Source of the DNA: an uncultured Bacteroidales bacterium
GTDB lineage: Bacteria; Bacteroidota; Bacteroidia; Bacteroidales; P3
DNA: 64,000 nucleotides
Assembly (NCBI GenBank): GCA_937901525.1
Contig: CALDHX010000016.1
Coordinates: 7,323-71,322 of the forward strand
Direction: 5' to 3'
Under the pieces are notes generated by a model. That model was not told the DNA's origin, ran no database searches, and saw nothing but the letters and a program-made list of their open reading frames with translations. Shown piece by piece: positions 1 to 8,916 of this stretch (within the stretch, counting starts at the first letter, position 1; the number at the start of each line of letters is the position of its first letter). The position numbers and the translations under genes are program-made.

Positions 1-939
1 TACTAAAACAAAGAAAGTAGTATAACCTATCAAAATAAACAAAACAGAAAGTAAAGCAGTGTTAAGAATTACTTTTTGTTTCTTAATAGAATACCACACA
101 CCAGCAATAAGAAGTCCAATCAAAAGCACAAAATAAATGATAGTTCCTGTGTTGAAAGGAAGACCTATTGAGTTTGTGAAGAAGATTTCAAACTTACCTG
201 CAAAAATAACAATGTAAGGAACTATAAAATAAAGAATAACAGCAACAAGTAGCATAGAAATTACGCCAACTAAAATGAAATTGCGTTTTTTATTCTTTTC
301 TTGATTAGGATATTTTTTGAAATAGAAAACATACGTAATAGCAGGGATTGCCAAAAGGTTAAGAAGGTGAACTCCAATAGAGATTCCAACCAAGAAAGCA
401 ATCAAAATCAACCAACGGAGATTGTGAGAGTCATCTGCCTCAGCCTCCCATTTCAAAATTGCCCAGAAAGAAATCGCAGTAAAGCAACTACTCATTGCGT
501 AAACCTCACTTTCCACTGCCGAATACCAGAAAGTATCAGAGAAAGTATAAGCTAAACTTCCAACAACAGCACTTGCAAAGATTGCAATCATTTGTCCTAA
601 GGTCATTTCTTCCTTATTCTTTACTAATTTCTTAGCAAGCATAGTGATTGTCCAGAAAAGGAAAAGAATAGTAAAGCCACTACAAATTGCACTCATAGCA
701 TTCATAGTATAAGCCACTAAACTTGTGTCGGAGCCTGCAAGATTAGAAAATAAAGAGCCGATTAATTGAAAAGTAGGTGCTCCAGGAGGGTGTCCTACTT
801 GAAGTTTATCTGCTGTTGCGGTGTATTCTCCACAATCCCACCAAGGAACAGTAGGCTCTGCTGTGATAAGGTAAACGGTTGTAGCGATTAAGAAAATAAC
901 CCAACCTAATACATTATTGATTAATGTGTATTTCTTCAT
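1..939 (-). CDS. DUF2723/TMEM260-like protein O-mannosyltransferase, partial (N-terminal part)
   Basis: The frame runs off the left edge of the window, so only the first 313 residues are present. Hydrophobic membrane segments alternate with short loops, starting at about residue 9. The first loop carries WWDCGEY (residues 33-39) and HPPGAP (50-55), which mark the DUF2723/TMEM260-like family of GT-C-type transferases. Members are polytopic inner-membrane proteins thought to transfer mannose from a lipid carrier to secreted proteins, in line with the general O-glycosylation known in Bacteroidota; that role here is inferred from the family. The acidic D35 and E38 are candidate catalytic residues. 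The ATG at 939 was chosen because it starts a lysine-containing N-tail before the first membrane segment. The gene stands about 25 bp beyond the stop of arcA on the same strand, so it may be read from the arcA transcript. Confidence 0.85.
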   Translation of the reverse strand, partial: MKKYTLINNVLGWVIFLIATTVYLITAEPTVPWWDCGEYTATADKLQVGHPPGAPTFQLIGSLFSNLAGSDTSLVAYTMNAMSAICSGFTILFLFWTITMLAKKLVKNKEEMTLGQMIAIFASAVVGSLAYTFSDTFWYSAVESEVYAMSSCFTAISFWAILKWEAEADDSHNLRWLILIAFLVGISIGVHLLNLLAIPAITYVFYFKKYPNQEKNKKRNFILVGVISMLLVAVILYFIVPYIVIFAGKFEIFFTNSIGLPFNTGTIIYFVLLIGLLIAGVWYSIKKQKVILNTALLSVLFILIGYTTFFVLV

Positions 940-963
940 GTTTTTTATTATAAAATATAAAAA

Positions 964-2166
964 TTACCAATTTACTTTTTTACGTTTTATAGGCATTGTC
1001 ATACATCTTGCGCCACCACCTCCACGAGGAAGCTCCGCAGCATCAAATGTAACGACAAATCTTTCGTAATCTCTCATATTTACTTTGTCCTCACAAACAT
1101 CTTCTGCTCTCAATACCTCAAAACCAGCATTATTCAAAGCATCTATTGTGTGAGTGTTGCGAGCATAACCTAAAATCTTGCCTTCACCCAAAGCAAAGAA
1201 GTTTGCACCAGAGTGCCATTGCTCTCTGTCTTGATATAAGTAATCATCTCCACCACATAAAACAGGTTCAAAATCAAAACCTAATTTCTTTGTTGCTTCC
1301 AACATATTATTTCTTTGGTGATAATAGATTTGACCATTGTCAATTTCAATGTGAGTTACAGCAAACTTACCTAAACTATTTCTTATTATAGGTTCATAAA
1401 TCATACATCTATCCTTAGCAAGCATAGTAAATACCATATCAAGGTGAATGAATGATTCTGGTTTTTCAGGCAATTGTTGCACAATAATATGTTGTCTTTC
1501 TTTTCTTGCAGCGTAATACTTTGTTAGAAAATCAATACCAGCCTTATTTGTACGACAACCATTACCAATAAATAAAACATCTTCTCTTGCTATCAATACA
1601 TCACCACCTTCTGTATGTGCACCTTCGCAAACTCTTGGATTAATAGTTTCTGTTGAGAAACGATTTTTAAAGATAGCTTCCATAACAAAACTTTCTCTAT
1701 CTCTAACATCTGTACTCATAGAGTGAATCAATACCTTGTCGTAAACACTTGAAGAAGCATCGCGAGTAAAGAAAAGGTTATACAAAGGATTAAGAGCGAA
1801 GCCATTTCCTTTTTTATAACCCTCAATAAGAATGGTTGCAAGTTCTGTATTGTCTTTTTCAATCAATTCAGCAAATAATTCTTCTTTTTTTTCTGCTGCA
1901 AGAATCTTGCTAACAAGTGAAGATTTTACTTCTTTATTCAATAATATTTCAGCAAGTAATTCTTTTACTTGATAAGTCTTTGTCCATTTGTTTAATACTC
2001 CTGAGAAATTAGAGTATTCCTTTGATGCTATTTTTAAGTTAAGTAAATCACTATATAAAGCTTCTTGTATGCTATTTGGCGTCATCATTTCAATCTCTAC
2101 GCCCGGTGTATGGAGTATAACACCTTCTAATTCTCCTATTTCAGAATTAATTTCAATAAAACTCAT
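964..2166 (-). CDS. arcA: arginine deiminase
   Basis: Hydrolyses L-arginine to citrulline and ammonia in the cytoplasm, normally the first step of the arginine deiminase pathway. The 400-residue length fits the family. Visible family motifs are LHTPG near residue 18, FTRD near 131, EGGD near 185, an HLDMVF motif, and the C-terminal GGGGARCMTMP that carries the catalytic cysteine (about residue 388). A longer reading frame begins with TTG at 2193, but that triplet lies inside a TAnnTTTG promoter element (2191-2198), so the ATG at 2166, which gives the usual MSFIEINSEIG start, is preferred. No ornithine transcarbamylase, carbamate kinase or arginine/ornithine antiporter gene is adjacent, so the rest of the pathway must lie elsewhere or be absent. 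Confidence 0.93.
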   Translation of the reverse strand: MSFIEINSEIGELEGVILHTPGVEIEMMTPNSIQEALYSDLLNLKIASKEYSNFSGVLNKWTKTYQVKELLAEILLNKEVKSSLVSKILAAEKKEELFAELIEKDNTELATILIEGYKKGNGFALNPLYNLFFTRDASSSVYDKVLIHSMSTDVRDRESFVMEAIFKNRFSTETINPRVCEGAHTEGGDVLIAREDVLFIGNGCRTNKAGIDFLTKYYAARKERQHIIVQQLPEKPESFIHLDMVFTMLAKDRCMIYEPIIRNSLGKFAVTHIEIDNGQIYYHQRNNMLEATKKLGFDFEPVLCGGDDYLYQDREQWHSGANFFALGEGKILGYARNTHTIDALNNAGFEVLRAEDVCEDKVNMRDYERFVVTFDAAELPRGGGGARCMTMPIKRKKVNW

Positions 2167-2190
2167 AAATTTATATTTTTTATCAATTTG

Positions 2191-2198
2191 CAAATATA
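2191..2198 (-). promoter_or_regulatory. Bacteroidetes -7 element before arcA
   Basis: On the minus strand these bases read TATATTTG, matching the TAnnTTTG consensus of the Bacteroidetes primary sigma factor. It sits 25 bp before the chosen arcA ATG. No good TTTG -33 box is seen at the right distance, which would fall in the end of the upstream ABC gene. Confidence 0.5.
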
Positions 2199-2220
2199 AG
2201 GCTTTTTTTTGATTAAAGCG

Positions 2221-3807
2221 TTATTTAGGAATAGAACTTATTAATCTTTGCGTGTATTCCGACTGAGGATTTTCATAAATATTGTCAGCTTCCGATAATT
2301 CTTCTATTTTACCTCTACGCATTACCATCATTCTATCAGCCATATATTTTACAACTGCTAAATCGTGAGAAATAAAGATATAAGTCAAAGAAAACTCTTT
2401 TTTCAAATCGTTTAAAAGGTTCAAAACCTGAGCTTGCACACTTACATCTAACGCACTAACGCTTTCATCGCAAATAATTAACTTAGGTTTTAAAACCAAG
2501 GCTCTTGCAATGCCAATTCTTTGTCTTTGACCGCCCGAAAACTCATGAGGATAACGATTGAAATGCTCTCTTTCTAAGCCGACTTTCTCCAAGATTTGTA
2601 AAACCATTTCTTTGCGTTTTGTTTTATCTTTCTCAATTTTATGAACAATCAACGGCTCTTCAATTGCTTTTCCTATCGTTAAACGAGGATTTAAAGAAGA
2701 GTAGGGGTCTTGAAAAATGATTTGAATATCCTTTCTTAGGAGTTTTAATTCCCTTTTCTTTAAATTGGAAATCAATCTATCTTCAAAATAAATCTCTCCC
2801 TTTGCATTTTCAATCAAATTCATCAAAGAATATCCCAAAGTGCTCTTTCCACAACCACTTTCTCCAACAAGTCCAAGAGTTTCTCCTTTATATAAATCAA
2901 AACTAAGGCTTTCTATTGCAGTGAATTTACCATATTTAATATGAATATTCTTTGCTTGTAAGATAGGAGGGTGAGAATAAATCTCTTTATGTTTGTTTTC
3001 TCTCTCACTTTGCGTTTCTACATCTTGTTGCAAATTGTTTTCTGAAAGGAAATCACTCACCGTTAGAAGTTTTTTAGGACGATAATCCATAGGAGGACGT
3101 GAAGCAATAAGCCCTTTCGTGTAAGGGTGTTTCGGATTAGAGAAAAGCTCTTCCTTATTTGCCATTTCCACAATCTCTCCCTTGTAAATCACAGCAACTT
3201 TGTCGGCAATTTGACTTACAACACCAAGATCATGCGTAATGAAAATAACGCCTATGTTATATTTTTTTTGGAGTTGCTTAATTAAATCCAAGACAGTCTT
3301 TTGCACAGTTACATCAAGAGCAGTTGTAGGTTCATCACAAATGAGAATATCAGGCTGACAACTAAGAGCCATTGCAATCATCACTCTTTGTCTTTGCCCA
3401 CCTGAGAGCTGATGAGGATAAGAAGAAAAAATCTTTTCAGGATTAGGCAAACTAACCTCTTGAAATAAAGACAAGCATTTCTCTTTACTAACACCCATTT
3501 CCATAACCTGCTTTCCACACTTCATAACAGGATTTAAAGCAGTCATAGGTTCTTGAAAAATCATTGATATTTTCTTGCCTTCAAAGAGGATATTACCTTC
3601 AATTTTTGATTTTTTTCTATCTAAAAGTCCCATAATAGCCAAAGAAGTAACGCTTTTTCCGCTACCACTTTCGCCAACCAAACCCAAGGTTTCACCTTTT
3701 TTTAAAGCAAAATTAATTCCTTTAACAACCTCGTGCCAAGATTTATTGCGTTGAAAACTTATGTGTAAATCCTCAATTTGAAGAATGTTTTTATCAGTGT
3801 TTTCCAT
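2221..3807 (-). CDS. ABC transporter ATP-binding protein with two nucleotide-binding domains (peptide/nickel type)
   Basis: One 528-residue chain carries two ABC ATPase domains, the layout of YejF/GsiA-type fused DppD-DppF proteins that energise di- and oligopeptide importers. Domain 1 (about 8-255) has Walker A GESGSGKS, signature LSGGQRQR and Walker B ILICDEPTTALD; domain 2 (about 285-528) has GESGCGKS, FSGGQRQR and LIICDESVSALD followed by the conserved switch histidine in FISHDLAV. The oligopeptide-type C-terminal extension (HPYTKGL) ends domain 1. Between ILFEG and KISMIFQEP domain 1 is roughly 16 residues shorter than usual, in a variable loop, and no key motif is lost. The permeases and binding protein are not in the window. 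It lies 54 bp upstream of arcA on the same strand. Confidence 0.9.
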   Translation of the reverse strand: MENTDKNILQIEDLHISFQRNKSWHEVVKGINFALKKGETLGLVGESGSGKSVTSLAIMGLLDRKKSKIEGNILFEGKKISMIFQEPMTALNPVMKCGKQVMEMGVSKEKCLSLFQEVSLPNPEKIFSSYPHQLSGGQRQRVMIAMALSCQPDILICDEPTTALDVTVQKTVLDLIKQLQKKYNIGVIFITHDLGVVSQIADKVAVIYKGEIVEMANKEELFSNPKHPYTKGLIASRPPMDYRPKKLLTVSDFLSENNLQQDVETQSERENKHKEIYSHPPILQAKNIHIKYGKFTAIESLSFDLYKGETLGLVGESGCGKSTLGYSLMNLIENAKGEIYFEDRLISNLKKRELKLLRKDIQIIFQDPYSSLNPRLTIGKAIEEPLIVHKIEKDKTKRKEMVLQILEKVGLEREHFNRYPHEFSGGQRQRIGIARALVLKPKLIICDESVSALDVSVQAQVLNLLNDLKKEFSLTYIFISHDLAVVKYMADRMMVMRRGKIEELSEADNIYENPQSEYTQRLISSIPK

Positions 3808-3819
3808 AGTTTTTTTCTT

Positions 3820-3909
3820 CTAAGAAATGCTTCTGCAAAAGTAAAGAAAAAAAATATTTTTTCTTTGAAAAAATTTTAAAAAACAAAGAAAAAAAATAAA
3901 AAAACAAAG
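3820..3909. repeat. 21-bp-phased AT-rich array A
   Basis: Short anchors CTAAG (3820), TAAAG (3842), CTTTG (3863), CAAAG (3883) and CAAAG (3905) are separated by A- or T-rich runs at 22, 21, 20 and 22 bp. The third anchor is on the opposite strand. The array fills much of the space between the divergent ABC gene and tRNA-Gln. It is one of at least ten such arrays in the window. Confidence 0.7.
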
Positions 3910-4007
3910 ACTTTTTTTTCTGATATTATGAAATGAATTATTTGTTATTTTTTTTAGCTGTATATCAGTAAGTAAGAAAAAAAACAAGTAAAAAATGTAA
4001 GAAAAAT

Positions 4008-4038
4008 TTTGTGGGAATAAAAAAAGTATCTATCTTTG
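4008..4038 (+). promoter_or_regulatory. promoter of tRNA-Gln
   Basis: TTTG at 4008-4011 and TATCTTTG at 4031-4038 with a 19-bp spacer match the Bacteroidetes -33/-7 consensus. Transcription would start about 30 bp before the mature tRNA. Confidence 0.8.
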
Positions 4039-4078
4039 CAAACGCAAATGAGGGGGTAACCCTTTAAGAAATGCAGAT

Positions 4079-4149
4079 TGTCCCGTGGTGTAATGGTAAC
4101 ACAACTGATTTTGGTTCAGTCATTCAAAGTTCGAATCTTTGCGGGATAA
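4079..4149 (+). tRNA. tRNA-Gln (anticodon TTG)
   Basis: A full cloverleaf can be drawn by hand. Acceptor stem 4079-4085 pairs with 4142-4148 (one G-T pair) with discriminator A at 4149; D stem GTGT/ACAC is at 4088-4091/4099-4102; anticodon stem ACTGA/TCAGT is at 4104-4108/4116-4120, with loop TTTTGGT placing TTG at 4111-4113; the T stem CAAAG/CTTTG is at 4125-4129/4137-4141 with loop TTCGAAT. The 3' CCA is not encoded. It is a single tRNA with its own promoter and terminator. Confidence 0.95.
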
Positions 4150-4150
4150 C

Positions 4151-4186
4151 AAAAAGGAAAGCACTTAAAAATGCTTTCCTTTTTTG
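4151..4186. terminator. rho-independent terminator, likely bidirectional
   Basis: AGGAAAGCA (from 4155) pairs with TGCTTTCCT (4172-4180) around a short loop, with A and T runs on either side. It can end the tRNA-Gln transcript and, on the other strand, the PhoH gene whose stop codon is at 4201. Confidence 0.85.
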
Positions 4187-4200
4187 TTTTATTGCTTTTC

Positions 4201-5121
4201 TTAATCTAAGGCTTCTATTATCTTACTTACAAGTCTATGACGCACAATATCACAGGCTTGAAGCTCAATGATAGCTATTCCTTTTATGTTTCTTAGTCTC
4301 TCAATAGCAGGAAGAAGTCCTGAGGTTTGATTTTTAGGAAGGTCAATCTGCGTTATATCTCCTGTAATTATGAATTTAGAGTTTCTACCCATACGAGTGA
4401 GAAACATTTTCAATTGTTCCATAGAAGTGTTTTGTGCCTCATCAAGTATAACGAAAGCATTATCAAGAGTTCTTCCACGCATAAAGGCCAAAGGTGCTAT
4501 TTCAATTACGCCTTGTTGTATAAGCGATTCTAATTTCTGTTGAGAAAGCATATCTCTTAAAGCATCGTAAAGAGGTTGTAAATAAGGATCGAGTTTTTCC
4601 TTTAAATCACCGGGTAGAAAACCGAGATTTTCACCGGCTTCCACAGCAGGACGAGTAAGAATGATGCGTTTTACTATTTTTGCCTTTAAAGCTCTAACAG
4701 CAAGTGCAACTGCTGTGTAGGTTTTTCCACTTCCAGCAGGTCCAATAGCGAAAATCATATCATTTTCTTCGCTTTCTTTAACCATTTTTGCTTGATTTTC
4801 GCTTCTTGCCTTTACTCTTAGTCCGTTATCTCCATAAACAAGTATTTGTTCTTCTTTTTGTTTGAAATATTCGTTTTGTTGTAAGACAGACATTATTATC
4901 TTTTCATCAATATAGCCCTGATTTTCGTATGCAACTACAAGGTTATTGAAAAATTTTTCAAAATCATTAATTTCTTTTTCCTCTCCACTTATCACTAATT
5001 TGCTACTTCGTTCCAAAAGATTAAGAGAAGAAAAAATGTTTTCTAAGAAACGGAAATTCTTATTGTTAATTCCCCAAAATTCTCTAAGGTCTATGTTGTC
5101 TAAATTAAAAGTTTTCTCCAT
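4201..5121 (-). CDS. PhoH-like ATPase (YbeZ/PhoH family)
   Basis: A cytoplasmic P-loop ATPase of 306 residues in the PhoH/YbeZ family, proteins linked to RNA metabolism and ribosome function whose exact reaction is not settled. The N-terminal 100 residues are variable; the ATPase core follows with Walker A GPAGSGKT near residue 127, the [15 protein letters not shown] segment typical of the family, Walker B VILDEAQN, and the sensor segment [13 protein letters not shown]. The length is close to that of other PhoH-like proteins. The ATG at 5121 directly abuts the stop codon of the upstream OmpA-family gene (5122-5124), so the two are almost certainly co-transcribed and possibly translationally coupled. 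Confidence 0.92.
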   Translation of the reverse strand: MEKTFNLDNIDLREFWGINNKNFRFLENIFSSLNLLERSSKLVISGEEKEINDFEKFFNNLVVAYENQGYIDEKIIMSVLQQNEYFKQKEEQILVYGDNGLRVKARSENQAKMVKESEENDMIFAIGPAGSGKTYTAVALAVRALKAKIVKRIILTRPAVEAGENLGFLPGDLKEKLDPYLQPLYDALRDMLSQQKLESLIQQGVIEIAPLAFMRGRTLDNAFVILDEAQNTSMEQLKMFLTRMGRNSKFIITGDITQIDLPKNQTSGLLPAIERLRNIKGIAIIELQACDIVRHRLVSKIIEALD

Positions 5122-6945
5122 TTATTCAATGATTTTTATTTCAGTTCTACGATTCATCGCTCTTCCTTCTTCGGTATTGTTGTCTGCTATCGGTTTAGAA
5201 AATCCATATCCCTTAGCTTTTAGACGTGAAGGGTCTATTCCTTTTTCAGTTAAGTAAGAAACAATAGCCTCAGCTCTTTGTTGAGAGAGCTTTATGTTGA
5301 GTTCTTCTTTACCAATATTATCGGTGTGTCCTTCAACCATTAATTTCAAAGAAGGATTCTTTTGCATTAATTCTATAAGAGTGTTCAATTCAGCAAAAGA
5401 TGTAGGAAGTAGAGAGTGAGAGTTAGTCTCAAAGAAGATGTTTTTCAAAACAATGCTTTCGCCCGCTTTGATAGGAGTTAAGAAAATCTGTCTTTCTTGC
5501 TTATCTTCAAAGGTTGAGAAGTTTTCCGAATAGAAAAGATAGCCCTCACACGCAATTGAAAAAGCATATTCTTCTCCTTGTGCAAGACAGATAAGGAATT
5601 CGCCTGTCTTTTCATCAGAAAAACTTTCGTGAGCAACCCTTCCTGTTGAAAGATTCTTTATTTGCAAACGTGCATTCAAAGGCATTTGAGTTTCTTTATC
5701 AAGAATATTTCCCTTTATGTAAGAAGCAGCTACCGGTCTTATTTCTTCTGGCATTGTAAAGTAATAAAGATCTAAGTCAGAAGAATAAATTGCATAATCA
5801 CCTCTTGCAGATAGAGTGAGAGAATTTTCGTCTTTTGAAGTGTTTAGAGGATAACCAAGGTTTATTGCTTGTTGAAATTTTCCGTTTTCTATTTTTGAAT
5901 AAAACAAATCAAAACCTCCCATGCCAATGAGTTCATCACTTGCAAAATAAAGCACAGAATTTGATTGATGAACAAAAGGCGACATCTCATTTCCTATCGT
6001 ATTTATGTTTGTTCCACAGTTTTTAGCTTTTGTCCACTCACCATTGTCTTTTAAGTAAGAGAAATAAATATCAGCTTTACCAATTCCACCTGCTCTATTA
6101 GAGGTAAAAAAAAGAGTTCTGCCATCTGAGGCAATGCAAGGTTGAGAATCCCAAGCGTTTGAATTGACATTTGCTCCTAAGTTTTTAGGTTCTTGCCATT
6201 GACCGCCTATTTTTTCGCTTACATATATATCGCAACTTCCTAAACCATCATCTGCTCCACAGCGTGTAAAGAAAATAAATCGTCCATCGGGAGAAAGACT
6301 TCCTGCTCCTTCATTAAAATCGGAGTTTAATAAACTTGGTAGTTTTTCTGCCATAGTCCAATTTCCATTTTTATTTTCTGAAATAAAAAAATCCTCTCCT
6401 TTATTTCTTCTTGTAAAGAGTAGTTGTGAAATATCGGCTGTTAAACAAGGCAAATACTCATCATATTGTGTATTTATCGCATTTCCCATATTTTTTGGAG
6501 AGAAATCAACAGGATTTTTCTTTTGAAGAGTGCGAAAATCTGCTAATTCTTTTAGCTTTTTAGTCTCTTCTTGATAACGCTTGCAAGGAATAGTGTTTGC
6601 AAACAATGTAACACTATCGTATTTTTCTTCTAATAAATAAATGCTTGCAAGATCAAGATAGAGTTTACAATCAAAGGTTTTGTCCTTTTGCCAAACTATT
6701 AATAATTCTTCTTTTGCTTGCTCAATATTGTTTTGAGCTATGTAGATTTCCGAAAGAGCTAAGTAAGTAGAAAGAAAATCGGGATATTTTTCTCTTATTG
6801 ATAATAATTCCTTTTGTGCATTTTCTACTTCATTAATACGCAATAGTTGCACAGCTTTCTCAAAACGTTTTTCTGCTTTGCTTTGTGCATGAGACAAACT
6901 CACGCAAAAAGACATAACCAATAGGATAAGAATTGCTTTTTTCAT
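5122..6945 (-). CDS. PorE-like OmpA-family envelope protein (TPR, beta-propeller, CRD, OmpA)
   Basis: Exported protein of 607 residues. A signal peptide (1-20, ending SHAQ) is followed by TPR-like helices (about 24-125), a run of PD40/WD40-like propeller blades (about 150-395; blades show RFIFFTRCG and TLFFTSNRAGG type strands), a carboxypeptidase-regulatory-like domain (about 405-490, beginning YIKGNILDKETQ) and a C-terminal OmpA domain with the peptidoglycan-binding signature EGHTDNIG plus RAEAIVSYL and NRRTEI. This order is the one described for PorE of Porphyromonas gingivalis, a T9SS component thought to anchor the machinery to peptidoglycan. Unlike PorE, no lipobox cysteine is seen after the signal sequence, so it would be a soluble periplasmic protein. 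Related proteins of unknown role share this layout, so the PorE equivalence is tentative. Confidence 0.82.
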   Translation of the reverse strand: MKKAILILLVMSFCVSLSHAQSKAEKRFEKAVQLLRINEVENAQKELLSIREKYPDFLSTYLALSEIYIAQNNIEQAKEELLIVWQKDKTFDCKLYLDLASIYLLEEKYDSVTLFANTIPCKRYQEETKKLKELADFRTLQKKNPVDFSPKNMGNAINTQYDEYLPCLTADISQLLFTRRNKGEDFFISENKNGNWTMAEKLPSLLNSDFNEGAGSLSPDGRFIFFTRCGADDGLGSCDIYVSEKIGGQWQEPKNLGANVNSNAWDSQPCIASDGRTLFFTSNRAGGIGKADIYFSYLKDNGEWTKAKNCGTNINTIGNEMSPFVHQSNSVLYFASDELIGMGGFDLFYSKIENGKFQQAINLGYPLNTSKDENSLTLSARGDYAIYSSDLDLYYFTMPEEIRPVAASYIKGNILDKETQMPLNARLQIKNLSTGRVAHESFSDEKTGEFLICLAQGEEYAFSIACEGYLFYSENFSTFEDKQERQIFLTPIKAGESIVLKNIFFETNSHSLLPTSFAELNTLIELMQKNPSLKLMVEGHTDNIGKEELNIKLSQQRAEAIVSYLTEKGIDPSRLKAKGYGFSKPIADNNTEEGRAMNRRTEIKIIE

Positions 6946-6967
6946 TGATTTACGATAAATATTTTTG

Positions 6968-6975
6968 CAAATATA
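6968..6975 (-). promoter_or_regulatory. -7 element before the PorE-like gene
   Basis: Reads TATATTTG on the minus strand, 23 bp before the ATG. The -33 region falls in the upstream terminator and shows no clear TTTG. Confidence 0.5.
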
Positions 6976-6987
6976 AATAAAAAATAA

Positions 6988-7036
6988 AGAAAAACGCTCG
7001 CAAGTCTTAGAAGTTTAACTTACGAGCGTTGTTTTT
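6988..7036 (-). terminator. terminator of the 7053-8912 gene
   Basis: AACGCTCGCAAGT (6993-7005) pairs with ACTTACGAGCGTT (7018-7030) with one mismatch, followed on the minus strand by a T-rich run. The CTCGCAAGTCTTAGAAGT half is nearly identical to the terminator at 9333-9378. Confidence 0.85.
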
Positions 7037-7052
7037 ATGTAAAGTGTTTGTA

Positions 7053-8912
7053 TTATTTAACTACAATCTTTGTTGTGCTTACAGAGTTTCCATCTTTTAC
7101 CTTCACAACGTATGCACCTGCATCAACCTTGTTAAGCATAAAGTTTCTATCTGCTGTTTCATATACTTTTTGTCCTAACATATTGAAGATTTCTGTATAT
7201 ATGTTCTTTCCACCTTCAATGATTATGTTGCGATTTAGATTTCTTACAAAAATTTCCGATACGTTTTCTACATCAGATATTGAAACGCTGTTTTTCTTGT
7301 TAATGATTACTTTGAAACGGTCTTCATTTTCTCCGCTTGCAATCATAGTTTCATAAGCAACTCCTGCTTCCAAAGTAATTTCTTCTTCACCATCAACTAA
7401 TGTTACTTCATATTGTTCTGGAATATGCGAAACAACAATTTGAACATTGCGAGCTTCTCCCGATTTAATATTCATAGGAGCAGTGTAAGGTAAAGTGTTT
7501 GCAGCCTCAATGCAAAGATTTCTTTCTCCCAATACAAAATAAGGCTCAGCAACAGCACCACTTCCAAACATTTTATCAGCATCAAAAATATCATACTCAG
7601 CCAAAGCGGTTTCCTTATGTAAGAAAGTTACAGGAACAGCATAATCATCAGTAAGAACATCAATGTCTATATAATTAACAACCTCTTCAACTTCCGATTT
7701 AGACGAACCTGAATAGTATAATTCTTCTAAATCAAGATTTATAGTTTCGTTATTACTTATCATATTTAACATGAAACCTTGAAAAGGTGCAATTGTTCTG
7801 TCGTGATAATAGGTAGTCGTAGTAAAAGTTGTACCATTGAAGGTACAAATTGATTGAATTTGTCCTGGATTAGCACTAAAAATTTTTTTAGTAGATAGCG
7901 TGCAATTAAAAGGATTTGCTAAACAGAACCATCTTCCTTGATTATCAGGAGCATGACCATTAAATGTTAAATTATTGATTGGTAAATTATCCATTGTTAT
8001 TGAGTGTTGTCCAGTGTAATTACTACTAGAAACTGCAAAAATACCGGTACCTCTATTAACTATACTTTGCTCATCATCATTATATTGAAGATATGTTTCT
8101 GTATTCCAATTATTAGTATTATAATCCCAACCTATAGCCCAAATATCTCTATTAATATTAGCAAGTAAACTTAGATTATTGCAATGAGGAAAACCAATAA
8201 AGTTCCATTTTCCTCCTTGTAAACTTAAAGTTAAATTTTTTGTGTGATTTTTCCCAATAATAATGGCATTGCTTATGCTACTCAGTTGAGCATCACTAAT
8301 TGTTGCATCTGTAAGGTTAATAGTAGAACCTGTAGCTATATTCATTGTAGAATTAGTAAGGTTAGTACTACCCCCTGTTATTTGAATAGATGAGCTAATC
8401 TGTGTTGTTATTGTTGAATTACTTAGATTTGCATCAGAGAAAGCTCCGAAAGCATTAGTTTGAATAGTTAATGTTCCATTATTTAATTCTAAGTTATTAT
8501 TTAAAGTAAGTTTAGAATTACTTTTTACTAAAACAGAGTTGTGTATCTTAATATTTCCATTAATAAAACTAATATCCGAATTAGTTAATGTTAAAGAATG
8601 AAATACGTAATTTTGATTTAAAGTAACGTTGCTTGATGTAATATTTCTAAACTCTAAATCATAACATTTAGAATCTATAGTTTTAGTTTTTACATAATCA
8701 ATAGTAGATTTTAAAGTTGGAAAAGAACCTTCAACTGGAACAGAAAAAATACCTGTTTGACCTTCATAATTAATTGTTATCTCTTGCTTTATCGTATATA
8801 CACCAGATTCTTTTGTGATAATAAACGCTCCATTCGAACTATGATTTTGCGCTATTGTTGAAATAGAGAATAGTACAAACAATAAAACTATAATGCATCT
8901 TATTTTTTTCAT
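7053..8912 (-). CDS. T9SS type A sorting domain protein with beta-helix-like repeats
   Basis: Secreted or surface-attached protein of 619 residues, function unknown. A signal peptide (1-21, ending STIAQ) is followed from about residue 90 to 230 by Asn/Ser/Thr-rich short repeats (such as STITTQ, STMNIATG, ATISDAQ) of the kind that form a right-handed beta-helix, then a less repetitive beta-rich region. The last 75 residues form a typical T9SS type A domain: IFVRNLNRNIIIEGG, a central IFNMLGQKVYE strand, DAGAYVVKVKDG and the terminal TKIVVK. It would cross the outer membrane through T9SS and be cleaved there. It starts 4 bp after the stop of the 78-residue mini-gene upstream and has a strong terminator downstream, so the two form an operon. 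Confidence 0.85.
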   Translation of the reverse strand: MKKIRCIIVLLFVLFSISTIAQNHSSNGAFIITKESGVYTIKQEITINYEGQTGIFSVPVEGSFPTLKSTIDYVKTKTIDSKCYDLEFRNITSSNVTLNQNYVFHSLTLTNSDISFINGNIKIHNSVLVKSNSKLTLNNNLELNNGTLTIQTNAFGAFSDANLSNSTITTQISSSIQITGGSTNLTNSTMNIATGSTINLTDATISDAQLSSISNAIIIGKNHTKNLTLSLQGGKWNFIGFPHCNNLSLLANINRDIWAIGWDYNTNNWNTETYLQYNDDEQSIVNRGTGIFAVSSSNYTGQHSITMDNLPINNLTFNGHAPDNQGRWFCLANPFNCTLSTKKIFSANPGQIQSICTFNGTTFTTTTYYHDRTIAPFQGFMLNMISNNETINLDLEELYYSGSSKSEVEEVVNYIDIDVLTDDYAVPVTFLHKETALAEYDIFDADKMFGSGAVAEPYFVLGERNLCIEAANTLPYTAPMNIKSGEARNVQIVVSHIPEQYEVTLVDGEEEITLEAGVAYETMIASGENEDRFKVIINKKNSVSISDVENVSEIFVRNLNRNIIIEGGKNIYTEIFNMLGQKVYETADRNFMLNKVDAGAYVVKVKDGNSVSTTKIVVK

Positions 8913-8916
8913 AATC

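Noticed and set aside
2221..3807. Possible pseudogene because the first ABC domain is about 16 residues short
   Set aside because: The loss is in a variable loop and all ATP-binding motifs are intact in both domains.
4071..4271. Small open frame across tRNA-Gln
   Set aside because: It overlaps the tRNA, its terminator and the end of the PhoH gene.
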